Below are positions 18,069 to 25,371 of a DNA stretch of 64,000 bases, one piece after another (position 1 is the stretch's first letter; each line of letters opens with the position of its first letter). The position numbers and the translations under genes were made by a program. Under the pieces are notes generated by a model. The model was given only the letters and a program-made list of their open reading frames with translations, made no database searches and had not been told where the DNA came from. Origin of the DNA: Pseudomonas mosselii (GTDB lineage: Bacteria > Pseudomonadota > Gammaproteobacteria > Pseudomonadales > Pseudomonadaceae); NCBI RefSeq assembly GCF_003205295.1, contig NZ_QJRP01000010.1, forward strand, positions 62,001-126,000, read 5' to 3'.

Positions 18069-18989
18069 TCAGCTGGCGCTGGCGCGCAGGCGCGCCACGT
18101 CGCGAATCGGCGGCGCGCCGTACAGGCGGCTGTACTCGCGGCTGAACTGCGACGGGCTTTCATAGCCTACCCGGTAGCCAGCCACCGCGGCCTCCAGCCC
18201 GTCGTTGAGCATCAGTCGCCGCGCCTCCTGCAGGCGCAACTGCTTCTGGTACTGCAACGGGCTCATCGAGGTCACCGCCTTGAAGCGGTGGTGCAAGGTC
18301 GAGGTGCTGAGGTTGACCTCTCGCGCCAGGTCCTCGATGCGCAGGGGCTCCTGGTAATGCCGGTTGAGCCAGGCGATGGCCTGGCATACCCGGTGGGTCT
18401 GGCTGCTGGACAGGGCGATCTCGCACAGGCGCCAGCCCTGGGGGCCACGCAGCACGCGATACATCAGTTCGCGGCGCACCAGTGGGGCGAGCACGGCAAT
18501 ATCTCGTGGGCTGTCGAGCAGGCGGACCAGGCGCAGCAGCGTGTCGAGCAACTGCGGATCGCTTTTCTCCACGAACAATCCGCGTCCGGAAGACTGACCG
18601 GGTACCAGTATCGGCCCGCTCTCGGCGATCAGCTGGCTGATCTGCGCCGGGTCGATGTCCAGGCGCAAGCCCAGGCAGGGGTTCTCGGGGCTGGCTTCGA
18701 GCAGGGCGCCGGTGATGGGCAGCGTTACCGAGACCACCATGTAGTGCAGCGGGTCGTAGGTATAGCGCTCGTCGCCCAGGAACAATGTCTTGCTGCCCTG
18801 GGCCAGGATGCACAAAGCCGGTTGCGCCAGGGCCGGCATGCCGCGCACATCTTCTTCATAGCGGGTCAGGTACAGGTCTTCGATGGCTGAGACCGCGCCA
18901 TAGGGGCCATTGGCGTGACGTCGGATCAGCCCGGCCAGCTCCTGGCGTTGCTGTTCCAGAAGCGGATCGAGGGGCGTGGATGAACTCAT
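18069..18989 (-). CDS. AraC-family transcriptional regulator with AraC_N domain
   Basis: A 306-residue regulator. Residues 20-180 form the AraC_N type sensor (AIEDLYLTRYEED...CILAQGSKTLFLGDERYTYD), and the C-terminal 100 residues carry the two HTH motifs (IEDLAREVNLSTSTLHHRFK and VGYESPSQFSREYSRLYG). This AraC_N group usually controls neighbouring oxidoreductase genes. It is divergent from the ABM monooxygenase gene, with a perfect 17-bp inverted repeat in the gap as its probable target. Confidence 0.92.
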   Translation of the reverse strand: MSSSTPLDPLLEQQRQELAGLIRRHANGPYGAVSAIEDLYLTRYEEDVRGMPALAQPALCILAQGSKTLFLGDERYTYDPLHYMVVSVTLPITGALLEASPENPCLGLRLDIDPAQISQLIAESGPILVPGQSSGRGLFVEKSDPQLLDTLLRLVRLLDSPRDIAVLAPLVRRELMYRVLRGPQGWRLCEIALSSSQTHRVCQAIAWLNRHYQEPLRIEDLAREVNLSTSTLHHRFKAVTSMSPLQYQKQLRLQEARRLMLNDGLEAAVAGYRVGYESPSQFSREYSRLYGAPPIRDVARLRASAS

Positions 18990-19060
18990 GGCGGGATTCC
19001 TCTACTGACCGACGCAGCATAGGTTTGGGCAATGGCAGGCGCTAGTCGAAAGCTGCAGAT

Positions 19061-19100
19061 CGATTGCCTGATCCTGCCGCGTTGCAGGATCAGGCAATCG
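19061..19100. promoter_or_regulatory. Perfect 17-bp inverted repeat in AraC/ABM divergent promoter region
   Basis: CGATTGCCTGATCCTGC at 19061-19077 is mirrored exactly at 19084-19100 with a 6-base spacer. It lies 72 bases before the AraC start and 92 before the ABM start. No T run follows on either strand, so an operator or cruciform fits better than a terminator. Confidence 0.7.
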
Positions 19101-19191
19101 GCCGACAGTAATGGCCTAACGTCCCGCGCGGGCGAGCCTCTAACCTTGGCAGCCTGGTTTTCCCGTCCGTAGCGCTTCAAGGAGATCGTTC

Positions 19192-19485
19192 ATGACCCAG
19201 CAGCAACCGGTCACACACCTGGCTTTCATCCGCGCCAGCAACGGTCGTTCCGCGGAACTCGGCGTGCGCCTGCGCGACTTGCTCGAGCCGTCGCGACGTG
19301 CGCCGGGCTGCCTGAGCTTCAGCGTGCAGCGCTCGCAGGTCGATGCCGACCTGTGGCTGCTCAGCGGCAGCTGGTGCGACCAGCAGGCGATGAGTGGCTA
19401 TTTCGCCTCGCCCACCCTCGACGTATTTGGTGAGCTGGTGCAGGAGCAGGTGGTCAGCAGCCTGGACCTGCATACGTTTGCCTAA
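19192..19485 (+). CDS. ABM-domain (antibiotic biosynthesis monooxygenase type) small protein
   Basis: A 97-residue ferredoxin-like alpha/beta protein of the ABM superfamily: THLAFIRASNGRSAELGVRLRDL, RRAPGCLSFSVQRS and WCDQQAMSGYFASPTL follow the family pattern. Members act as cofactor-less monooxygenases on quinone-like molecules or as small stress proteins. A strong AAGGAG site lies 8 bases before the ATG. It is probably controlled by the divergent AraC regulator. Substrate unknown. Confidence 0.85.
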   Translation: MTQQQPVTHLAFIRASNGRSAELGVRLRDLLEPSRRAPGCLSFSVQRSQVDADLWLLSGSWCDQQAMSGYFASPTLDVFGELVQEQVVSSLDLHTFA

Positions 19486-19527
19486 CGTGTAGAATGCCGC
19501 CCCTCGATCACACAGGCGCAGAGTGAC

Positions 19528-19761
19528 ATGGCACGTAGAGAATTCCCCCACTTCGAAGCGGTTTCGGCAATGGTCCCGGTGCAAGGCGGCGGCTACCACG
19601 CGGCGATCGCCGTGAAGGCCCTGGTCATGGGCGGCGCGCCGCGCTTTCACAAAGTGCTGGACGGGCAGGTGTTCCAGTCGGCGATCGCGGCCGACGAGGC
19701 CGCTTGTGCCGAACTCGAACGCCTGCAGGGCTTGGGCGAGGAAGGTGAACTGATCTTCTGA
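19528..19761 (+). CDS. Conserved hypothetical protein (77 residues)
   Basis: A small soluble protein with the strands AVSAMVPVQGGGYHAAIAVKAL and FHKVLDGQVFQSAIAADEAA, and an acidic end. Its stop abuts the stop of the convergent flavin reductase with no bases between. Composition and codon use match the neighbours, which supports a real gene. No function is recognised. Confidence 0.7.
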   Translation: MARREFPHFEAVSAMVPVQGGGYHAAIAVKALVMGGAPRFHKVLDGQVFQSAIAADEAACAELERLQGLGEEGELIF

Positions 19762-20367
19762 TCAGACCTGAGGCCGAGCCATCTTGAACAGCTCGCCCAG
19801 CGCGAAATAGTCGGCCGGGCCGCCGCCACGCAGGATCGGCTCGGCGGCGGCGGTGTCGTAGATGCCGTCCTTCAACAGGTGCTCGGCAATGTGTACCGCG
19901 ACCACCTCACCGAGGATCAGCCAACTGGGCACCAGCTGCTGGTCGGCGCGCGTGAGCTGGACGATCTGGCTCACCTTGCATTCGAAGCTCACCGGGCTTT
20001 CGCCCACACGTGGCACCTTGACCACATTCGAGGCCGCCGGGGTGAGGCCACTGAGCGAGAATTCGTCGACATCCGCCGCCACGGCGGCGCAGCTCTGGTT
20101 CATCTGCTGCGCGAGCGGGCGGGTGGCCAGGTTCCAGACGAACTCACCGGTCTGCTCGATGTTGTTCAGGCTGTCTTTGCGCCCGACGCTGCAGAAACCG
20201 ATGATCGGGGGGATGTAGTTGAAGGCGTTGAAGAAGCTGTAGGGCGCCAGGTTCAGGCGGCCTTCGCGGTCGTGGCTGGAGATCCAGCCGATGGGCCGTG
20301 GGCCGACGATGGCGTTGAACGGGTCGTGGGGCAGGCCGTGGCCTTTGGCGGGTTCGTAGTAGTACAT
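19762..20367 (-). CDS. Flavin reductase family protein (FMN-binding)
   Basis: A 201-residue protein of the flavin reductase-like FMN-binding split-barrel family. The motifs NAIVGPRPIGWISSHD, NLAPYSFFNAFNYIPPIIGF and ETGEFVWNLAT-like text (here TGEFVWNLATRPL) are characteristic. The start at MYYYEPAKGHGL is chosen because this is the family's usual N-terminus; a longer frame adds unrelated residues. It may supply reduced flavin, but no two-component monooxygenase sits beside it. Confidence 0.88.
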   Translation of the reverse strand: MYYYEPAKGHGLPHDPFNAIVGPRPIGWISSHDREGRLNLAPYSFFNAFNYIPPIIGFCSVGRKDSLNNIEQTGEFVWNLATRPLAQQMNQSCAAVAADVDEFSLSGLTPAASNVVKVPRVGESPVSFECKVSQIVQLTRADQQLVPSWLILGEVVAVHIAEHLLKDGIYDTAAAEPILRGGGPADYFALGELFKMARPQV

Positions 20368-20447
20368 CTGCGCAAGGCCGAGAGGCCCTTCCTGGTGGGG
20401 GACAAGGCGCCTAGTGTGCCAAGGCTTGGCCCGGCTGCAAATGATCA

Positions 20448-20467
20448 AGCCCGGCCAAGGCCGGGCT
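20448..20467 (-). terminator. Hairpin after the tandem-repeat gene
   Basis: A perfect 9-bp stem AGCCCGGCC/GGCCGGGCT with a 2-base loop lies 18 bases past the stop of the repeat gene. The following T-rich run on the minus strand is weak (TTGATCATTT). Confidence 0.6.
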
Positions 20468-20485
20468 GGTTGCGCGCATCAGCGA

Positions 20486-20812
20486 TCAGCTGATGCGGTG
20501 GCCGTTGGTGCGGTCGAAGCCGTCTTCGGCGAAGCGCTGGCCGCCGGTGCGGTCGAAGCCGTCTTCGGCGAAGCGCTGGCCGCCGGTGCGGTCGAAGCCG
20601 TCTTCGGCGAAGCGCTGGCCGCCGGTGCGATCAAAGCCATCTTCAGCAAAGCGCTGGCCGTTGGTGCGGTCGAAGCCATCTTCTGCGTAGGTAGCCGACT
20701 GACTCTGCACGGCAGCGAAGGTGTGGGCGCCGGTACGGTCGAAACCGTCTTCGGCGAAGGCGCCAGTGGCCAGAACAGAGAGGGCGAGGGTGAGGATCAG
20801 TTGGTTTTTCAT
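20486..20812 (-). CDS. Secreted tandem-repeat peptide precursor (AEDGFDRT repeats)
   Basis: A 108-residue precursor with signal peptide MKNQLILTLALSVLATGAFA, then six copies of AEDGFDRT, five of them in a 13-residue unit AEDGFDRTGGQRF. After removal of the signal peptide the mature chain would start with EDGFDRT. Similar Pseudomonas proteins are annotated as 'phage infection protein' by weak similarity. Acidic and basic residues alternate and no Cys is present. A terminator hairpin follows and GGAG precedes the start. Function unknown; it could be a periplasmic or surface peptide. Confidence 0.8.
   Translation of the reverse strand: MKNQLILTLALSVLATGAFAEDGFDRTGAHTFAAVQSQSATYAEDGFDRTNGQRFAEDGFDRTGGQRFAEDGFDRTGGQRFAEDGFDRTGGQRFAEDGFDRTNGHRIS
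20507..20701. repeat. 39-bp tandem repeats inside the secreted peptide gene
   Basis: The marker GGTGCGGTCGAAG recurs at 20507, 20546, 20585, 20624 (slightly changed) and 20663, an exact 39-base period. A sixth, degenerate copy at 20732 is out of phase by 69 bases. Three inner copies are almost identical, which suggests recent expansion or copy-to-copy conversion. Confidence 0.92.
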
Positions 20813-21160
20813 GGTCGTTGCTCCGGTGGGGTGCTTGGGGGTGTTGTTTCTATGGATTCAATGCTACGCCTATTAAATTGATTAAAAAGCGCAAAAAATA
20901 GCGAATTAAAATCGATTATATCGATTGATTGTGGCGCGGGTAATTTCAGGAAGCTGCCATTGGCGCCCCAGCCACCGCCCAGCGCCGTTCCCCTCGGTTT
21001 CGCAAGGGCAGGTCAGTGGCAGGGCCATTTCAGAATGGGCCCAGGCAGTTAATTGGGAATTAAGGGAAGAAGCGGCTTTCCATGAGATGGCTACCTGTTA
21101 CCAGTGACGTGAGGTGCAGCGGGGAGCGAGCTGTGCAGGGCGCTCATTGATCAACCTCGC
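20813..21160. other. 348-base gap, partly AT-rich, with a palindrome
   Basis: The gap lies upstream of the repeat-peptide gene and downstream of the Fic gene. Bases 20870-20935 are much richer in AT than the surroundings and contain AATCGAT-tat-ATCGATT (20910-20926), about 100 bases before the peptide gene start. No gene was found in it. The AT-rich part is the best candidate for the peptide gene's promoter. Confidence 0.5.
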
Positions 21161-22312
21161 TCAAGTCTCCTGGGTATTCACCGTGTAGCGAGTGCTGCGC
21201 CCGCCGCCGGGCAGACGAACCAGGCAGTGTTTGTCCAGCAGGTCGGCAAGGTGCCGGGTGGCCGTGGCCTTGGAGACCTTGGCCACCGCCTGGTACTGGC
21301 TGGCGCTGATACCGGCCTCGAACCCGCGAGGCCCTCCATCGAGCAGGCGGTTGAGCACCTTGACCTGTTCGGGCAACAAGCCGTCGCCACGATGGATCAG
21401 CCAGAAGCGTGCCTTGGCCAGCACCCGGTCGATGCGCACCAGCGCTTGCTGGAGGCTGCGTAGCAAGGTGGCAAGGAACCAGGCCAGCCATTGTGTGACG
21501 TCCAGACCGCCGCGCTGACTGCTTTCAAGGACTGCGTAGTAGCCGGCCCGGTCTTCCAGGATGCTGCTGGACATGGCGTAGAAACGGACCGCCCGCTGCT
21601 CGCCCTGGGCCAATGCCAGGTCTGTGATGGCGCGGGCCAGGCGGCCATTGCCATCGGCGAAGGGGTGCAGGGTGACAAACCAGAAATGGGCGAGCCCCGC
21701 ACGTAGCAGGGGGTCGAGTTGCCGATCGCTGCGGCTGTTTTCGAACCAGTCGAGGAACTGCCGCACCCGCTGCTCCAGGCCGGCACGCGGCGGTGCTTCG
21801 AAATGCACCCTGGGTTTGTCGATACGCCCCGATACCACTTGCATCGGGGCATCGTCGCGCCATTCACCGACTGGCAGGGGCAATGCGAGTGAATCGTCAT
21901 GTTCGGGGAACAGCCAGCAGTGCCACAGGAACAGGCGTTGCTGATCCAGTGGCCGAACATAGCCCATGGCCGCATCCACCATCAATTCGGCCAGGCCCTC
22001 GCTGCGTGTCGTGGTCGTTCCTGGTTCGGCAATCCCGAGCCGGCGGGCCAGGGAAGAGCGAACGGATTCCACATTGAGCTGCTCACCCTCGATGGCCGAG
22101 GACGTGACAATGTTCTGCAGCAGGGTATCGAGCGTATCGAGGTTGGCATTGGCCTCGGTTACCGCTCCCGCTCTGCCCAGCAGGCAGCCCTGCGCCTGGA
22201 CGCAGTCCCTAAGCAAGGTTGCCAGTTGCGACGCATCCCAACGAAAGTCGGGCCAGTCGGCCTGCTGCCAGACCCAGAAGGTGTCTGCAGCCGTGTGCGC
22301 TTTTGGGGTCAT
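21161..22312 (-). CDS. Fic-family protein (class II) with N-terminal DUF4172-like and C-terminal winged HTH domains
   Basis: A 383-residue Fic protein. The active motif HPFADGNGRLAR stands at residues 216-227, complete for AMP transfer from ATP. The inhibitory motif SSAIEG at 71-76 matches [ST]xxxE[GN] and places it in class II, self-inhibited from the N-terminal side. The N-terminal region resembles DUF4172. The C-terminal 65 residues (GISASQYQAVAKVSKATATRHL) look like a winged HTH. The start at 22312 lies inside one of two palindromes, so self-repression through the C-terminal domain is plausible. No separate antitoxin is adjacent. Confidence 0.88.
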   Translation of the reverse strand: MTPKAHTAADTFWVWQQADWPDFRWDASQLATLLRDCVQAQGCLLGRAGAVTEANANLDTLDTLLQNIVTSSAIEGEQLNVESVRSSLARRLGIAEPGTTTTRSEGLAELMVDAAMGYVRPLDQQRLFLWHCWLFPEHDDSLALPLPVGEWRDDAPMQVVSGRIDKPRVHFEAPPRAGLEQRVRQFLDWFENSRSDRQLDPLLRAGLAHFWFVTLHPFADGNGRLARAITDLALAQGEQRAVRFYAMSSSILEDRAGYYAVLESSQRGGLDVTQWLAWFLATLLRSLQQALVRIDRVLAKARFWLIHRGDGLLPEQVKVLNRLLDGGPRGFEAGISASQYQAVAKVSKATATRHLADLLDKHCLVRLPGGGRSTRYTVNTQET

Positions 22313-22375
22313 GAGCCAAATAATAGCGCCATTCGGCTCATGGTGTGAGCCGAATAGTGCTGTTATTCGGCTCAC
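22311..22375. promoter_or_regulatory. Two adjacent palindromes overlapping the Fic gene start
   Basis: Palindrome 1: ATGAGCCAAAT (22311-22321) against ATTCGGCTCAT (22331-22341), one mismatch. Palindrome 2: GTGAGCCGAATA (22345-22356) against TATTCGGCTCAC (22364-22375), perfect. The four half-sites share TGAGCCGAAT. The array covers the start codon and the promoter-proximal region. Confidence 0.75.
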
Positions 22376-22384
22376 AATCCATTA

Positions 22385-22418
22385 AAAAGGGCGCCCCGTC
22401 ATCCGGGGCGCCCCTTTT
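22385..22418. terminator. Rho-independent terminator of the kgtP-like gene
   Basis: A 9-bp stem GGGCGCCCC/GGGGCGCCC with a 7-base loop, flanked by A and T runs on both sides. It lies 20 bases after the permease stop on the minus strand and isolates the Fic gene. Confidence 0.85.
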
Positions 22419-22437
22419 CACGTTCGGCGAGCAGGGA

Positions 22438-23757
22438 TCAGTCGGTGGTGATCCGCGAATGCTGCTTGGTGTCCTTCATGGTCGCGTACACCAGCAGCGA
22501 GCAGGCGATGCAAGCGGTGACGTACCAGTAGAAGCCGGTTTCCATGCCGATGCTCTTGAACCACAAGGCCACGTACTCGGCGGTGCCGCCGAAGATCGAC
22601 ACGGTCAGTGCGTACGGCAGGCCGACGCCCAGGGCGCGGATTTCGGTAGGGAACAGCTCGGCCTTCACCACGGCGTTGATCGAGGTGTAGCCGCTGACGA
22701 TGATCAGCGCGGCCATGATCAGGAAGAACGCGCCCCACCAAGTCTGGATGGTGTGCAGGGTGCTGAGGATCGGCACGGTGAACAAGGTGCCGAGCACGCC
22801 GAAGGCGATCAGGATCGGGCGCCGGCCGATCTTGTCGGACAGGCCGCCGATCACCGGCTGCAGGCACATGAACAGGAACAGCGTGGCCGCCGAGATGGTG
22901 GTCGAGTCGCTGATGCTCATGCCCACGGTGTTGACCAGGTACTTCTGCATGTAGGTGGTGTAGGTGTAGAAGGCCAGGGTACCGCCCATGGTCAGGCCGA
23001 CCACGGTCATCAGTTCCTTGGGATGGCGCAGCAGGGTGCGCATCAGGTTTTCCTTGGATTTTTCCTTCTTGGTGAAGGACGCGGTCTCTTCCATGCCGCG
23101 ACGCAGGTACAGGGCGACCACCGCGCACAGCGCGCCGATCACGAACGGCACGCGCCAGCCCCAGGCATACAGCTCTTCGGTGGTCAGCGTGTTCTGCAGG
23201 ACGATCAGCACCGCCAGGGCGATGAGCTGACCCGAGATCAAGGTGACGTACTGGAAGCTTGAGAAGAACCCACGGCGTTCCTTGCTGGCCATCTCGCTGA
23301 GGTAGGTGGCCGAGGTGCCGTACTCACCACCAACCGACAGGCCCTGCATCAGGCGGGCGATGACCAGCAGGATCGGCGCGGCGACACCGATGGTCTCGTA
23401 ACCCGGCGTCAGGGCGATGACCAGGGAACCCGCGCACATCAGCAGCACCGAAGCCATCAGTGCCGCCTTGCGGCCCTTGCGGTCGGCGTACAGGCCCATC
23501 AGCCAGCCGCCGATCGGGCGCATGAGGAAGCCCACGGCGAAGATCGCGGCTGTGTTGAGCAGTTGGGCGGTGGTGTCGCCGGCGGGGAAGAAGGCCTTGG
23601 CGAAGTACAGCGAGAATGCGGCGTAGACGTACCAGTCGTACCATTCGACCATGTTGCCGATGGAACCACTGAAGATCGATTTGAGGCGGCTGGCGGTGGA
23701 CTTTTGCGCGGCGGGCGCAACGGCCGCCCCGGTGGGCAGAGTGCTGGCGTTATCCAT
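22438..23757 (-). CDS. kgtP: Alpha-ketoglutarate/dicarboxylate MFS permease (KgtP-like)
   Basis: A 439-residue proton symporter of the metabolite:H+ symporter group of the MFS, 12 membrane segments. Diagnostic motifs are FSGSIGNMVEWYDWYVYAAF at about 29-48, GLYADRKGRKAA and GGEYGTSATYLSEMA. The start at 23757 gives the conserved N-terminus. It has a good sigma-54 promoter at 23818-23833 and an Hfq/Crc motif in the leader, and lies directly downstream of a sigma-54 activator and its sensor, so 2-oxoglutarate or related C5/C4 acids are the likely substrate and signal. Confidence 0.88.
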   Translation of the reverse strand: MDNASTLPTGAAVAPAAQKSTASRLKSIFSGSIGNMVEWYDWYVYAAFSLYFAKAFFPAGDTTAQLLNTAAIFAVGFLMRPIGGWLMGLYADRKGRKAALMASVLLMCAGSLVIALTPGYETIGVAAPILLVIARLMQGLSVGGEYGTSATYLSEMASKERRGFFSSFQYVTLISGQLIALAVLIVLQNTLTTEELYAWGWRVPFVIGALCAVVALYLRRGMEETASFTKKEKSKENLMRTLLRHPKELMTVVGLTMGGTLAFYTYTTYMQKYLVNTVGMSISDSTTISAATLFLFMCLQPVIGGLSDKIGRRPILIAFGVLGTLFTVPILSTLHTIQTWWGAFFLIMAALIIVSGYTSINAVVKAELFPTEIRALGVGLPYALTVSIFGGTAEYVALWFKSIGMETGFYWYVTACIACSLLVYATMKDTKQHSRITTD

Positions 23758-23773
23758 CAGGGATACCTTCTCG

Positions 23774-23781
23774 TTGTTTTT
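23774..23781 (-). promoter_or_regulatory. Candidate Hfq/Crc CA motif before the kgtP-like gene
   Basis: On the minus strand AAAAACAA matches AAnAAnAA, 16 bases before the start and downstream of the predicted sigma-54 start site, so it would be in the mRNA leader. Confidence 0.5.
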
Positions 23782-23817
23782 GTGGAGCGCGCTCGAGGCG
23801 CAGCTTGAGAAGGGTTT

Positions 23818-23833
23818 TGCAGGAGGTGTGCCA
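23818..23833 (-). promoter_or_regulatory. Sigma-54 (-24/-12) promoter of the kgtP-like gene
   Basis: On the minus strand TGGCACACCTCCTGCA fits the consensus TGGCAC-N5-TTGCA, with GG and GC exactly 10 bases apart. The predicted start site would be near 23806, leaving a leader of about 50 bases. Confidence 0.78.
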
Positions 23834-23870
23834 GATGAGTGCGTGGTGATCCATTTGGGGGAGCCTTGCG

Positions 23871-23957
23871 CCCATCGCTGGCAAGCCAGCTCCCACACAG
23901 ACCGCGTCTTGCCTGGTGTGCACGGTAACCTGTGGGAGCTGGCTTGCCAGCGATGGG
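23871..23957. repeat. REP-like inverted pair, CGCTGGCAAGCCAGC family
   Basis: Arms CCCATCGCTGGCAAGCCAGC... at 23871-23896 and its complement at 23932-23957. The pair lies between the sigma-54 promoter and the candidate activator sites, where a fold could bring the two closer. Confidence 0.8.
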
Positions 23958-23992
23958 CTGCAAAGCAACGCCTTTGATGCAGAGATGGATGG

Positions 23993-24036
23993 GCGGTTTC
24001 CCGCTCATTGATGCAGGTTGATAGGCGGAAATCCGC
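23993..24036. promoter_or_regulatory. Candidate upstream activator sites for the sigma-54 regulator
   Basis: GCGGTTTCCCGC (23993-24004) and GCGGAAATCCGC (24025-24036) are GCGG-N4-CCGC palindromes 32 bases apart, each preceded by TGATGCAG and followed by TCA. They lie 160-220 bases upstream of the -24/-12 promoter, a usual distance for enhancer sites. The second touches the stop codon of the regulator gene. Confidence 0.55.
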
Positions 24037-25371
24037 TCACTCGCTGCCGAGAAAGTCCTCTCTCACCAACCCATGCCGCTGCATCTTTTCATTGAGTGTG
24101 CGCCTCGGCAGTTGCAACGCCTCCATCACGCCCTTGATCTCACCTTTGTGCTGACGCAATGCGGCGCGCAGGCACTGGGCCTCGAACGCTTCCATCTGCC
24201 CGACCAGGGATTGCCCGCCGGACTCGATCTCCAAGGCCGGCGAGCCCAGCCCCAAGGCATGCCGTTCGGCGGCATTGGCCAGCTCGCGTACATTGCCCGG
24301 CCAATCGTGAGCCAGCAGGCGTGCCAGCTGCACGCCGCTCAACGGTGGAGCGCTGCGCCCCAGGCGTTCGGCGGCTGCGCGGGCGAAATGCTCGAACAGC
24401 AGCGGGATGTCCTCGCGCCGTTCGCGCAGGGGCGCCAGGCGCAGCTCGGCGACGTTCAGGCGGTAGGCCAAATCCTCGCGGAACCGCCCGGCGCGGGCTT
24501 CCTCGAGCAGATCCGGCTTGGTCGCGGCGATGATGCGCAGGTCGACACTGATGCTCTGGTTGGCGCCCAGCCGCTCAAGCTTCTGCTCCTGGATCACCCG
24601 CAGCAGCTTGGCCTGCTGGGCCAGGGGCATGCTCTCGATTTCGTCGAGGAACACGGTACCGCCATTGGCGTACTCCAGTTTGCCGATTCGCTTGCCCTGG
24701 GCACCGGTGAACGCGCCACTTTCATGGCCGAACAGCTCGGCCTCGAACAATGTTTCGGGAATGGCCGCGCAGTTGAGGGCGACGAAGGGTTTGTCGGCGC
24801 GCGGGCCGAAGTCGTGCAGGCAGCGCGCCACGCGCTCCTTGCCGCTGCCGGTTTCACCGCGGATCAGCACGTTGACCGGCAGGCCGGCCAGCTCCAGCAC
24901 CTGGCGGCGCAGTTGCTGCAACCCCTGGGACATGCCCAGCAGGGTGTTTTCCAGCTGCGCCTTGAGGTCGGCCTGTTCATGCAGGCGGCGGTTCTCCAGG
25001 ACCAGTTGGCGCTTTTCCAGGGCCCGGTGCAGGCTGCCCATCAGGTGCTGCGGGGTGAAGGGTTTTTCCAGAAAGTCATAGGCGCCATTGCGCATCGCTT
25101 CCACGGCCATGGGCACGTCGCCATGGCCGGTGAGCAGGATCACCGGCAGGTCAGGGTCGCTCGCCTGCAACCGTTCGAGCAACTGCAGGCCGGACATGCC
25201 GGGCATGCGTACGTCGCTGAGGATCACCCCGGGGAAGTGCGGCTCGAGTTTGTCCAGGCAGTCCTCGGCACGGGCGAACAGCCGCACGTCGAAGCCCGAC
25301 AGGCTCAGCCACTGTTCCACCGCGGTGCGGATGCTCGCTTCATCGTCGACGACGATCACCGAATTCAACAT
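24037..25371 (-). CDS. Sigma-54-dependent response regulator (DctD/MifR type)
   Basis: A 444-residue NtrC-family activator. The receiver domain (residues 1-120) has the acidic pair VVDDE and phosphoacceptor Asp in ILSDVRMPG; the AAA+ domain has Walker A GETGSGKE, the sigma-54 contact loop GAFTGA, and Walker B GTVFLDEI; the end is a Fis-type HTH (VMEALQLPRRTLNEKMQRHG). It overlaps the sensor kinase by 7 bases. With a -24/-12 promoter in front of the permease immediately downstream, it very probably activates that gene. Confidence 0.92.
   Translation of the reverse strand: MLNSVIVVDDEASIRTAVEQWLSLSGFDVRLFARAEDCLDKLEPHFPGVILSDVRMPGMSGLQLLERLQASDPDLPVILLTGHGDVPMAVEAMRNGAYDFLEKPFTPQHLMGSLHRALEKRQLVLENRRLHEQADLKAQLENTLLGMSQGLQQLRRQVLELAGLPVNVLIRGETGSGKERVARCLHDFGPRADKPFVALNCAAIPETLFEAELFGHESGAFTGAQGKRIGKLEYANGGTVFLDEIESMPLAQQAKLLRVIQEQKLERLGANQSISVDLRIIAATKPDLLEEARAGRFREDLAYRLNVAELRLAPLRERREDIPLLFEHFARAAAERLGRSAPPLSGVQLARLLAHDWPGNVRELANAAERHALGLGSPALEIESGGQSLVGQMEAFEAQCLRAALRQHKGEIKGVMEALQLPRRTLNEKMQRHGLVREDFLGSE

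Noticed and set aside
22313..22375. An upstream start for the Fic protein at 22375.
   Set aside because: The extra 21 residues are translated palindrome sequence (the operator array) and have no counterpart in the family.
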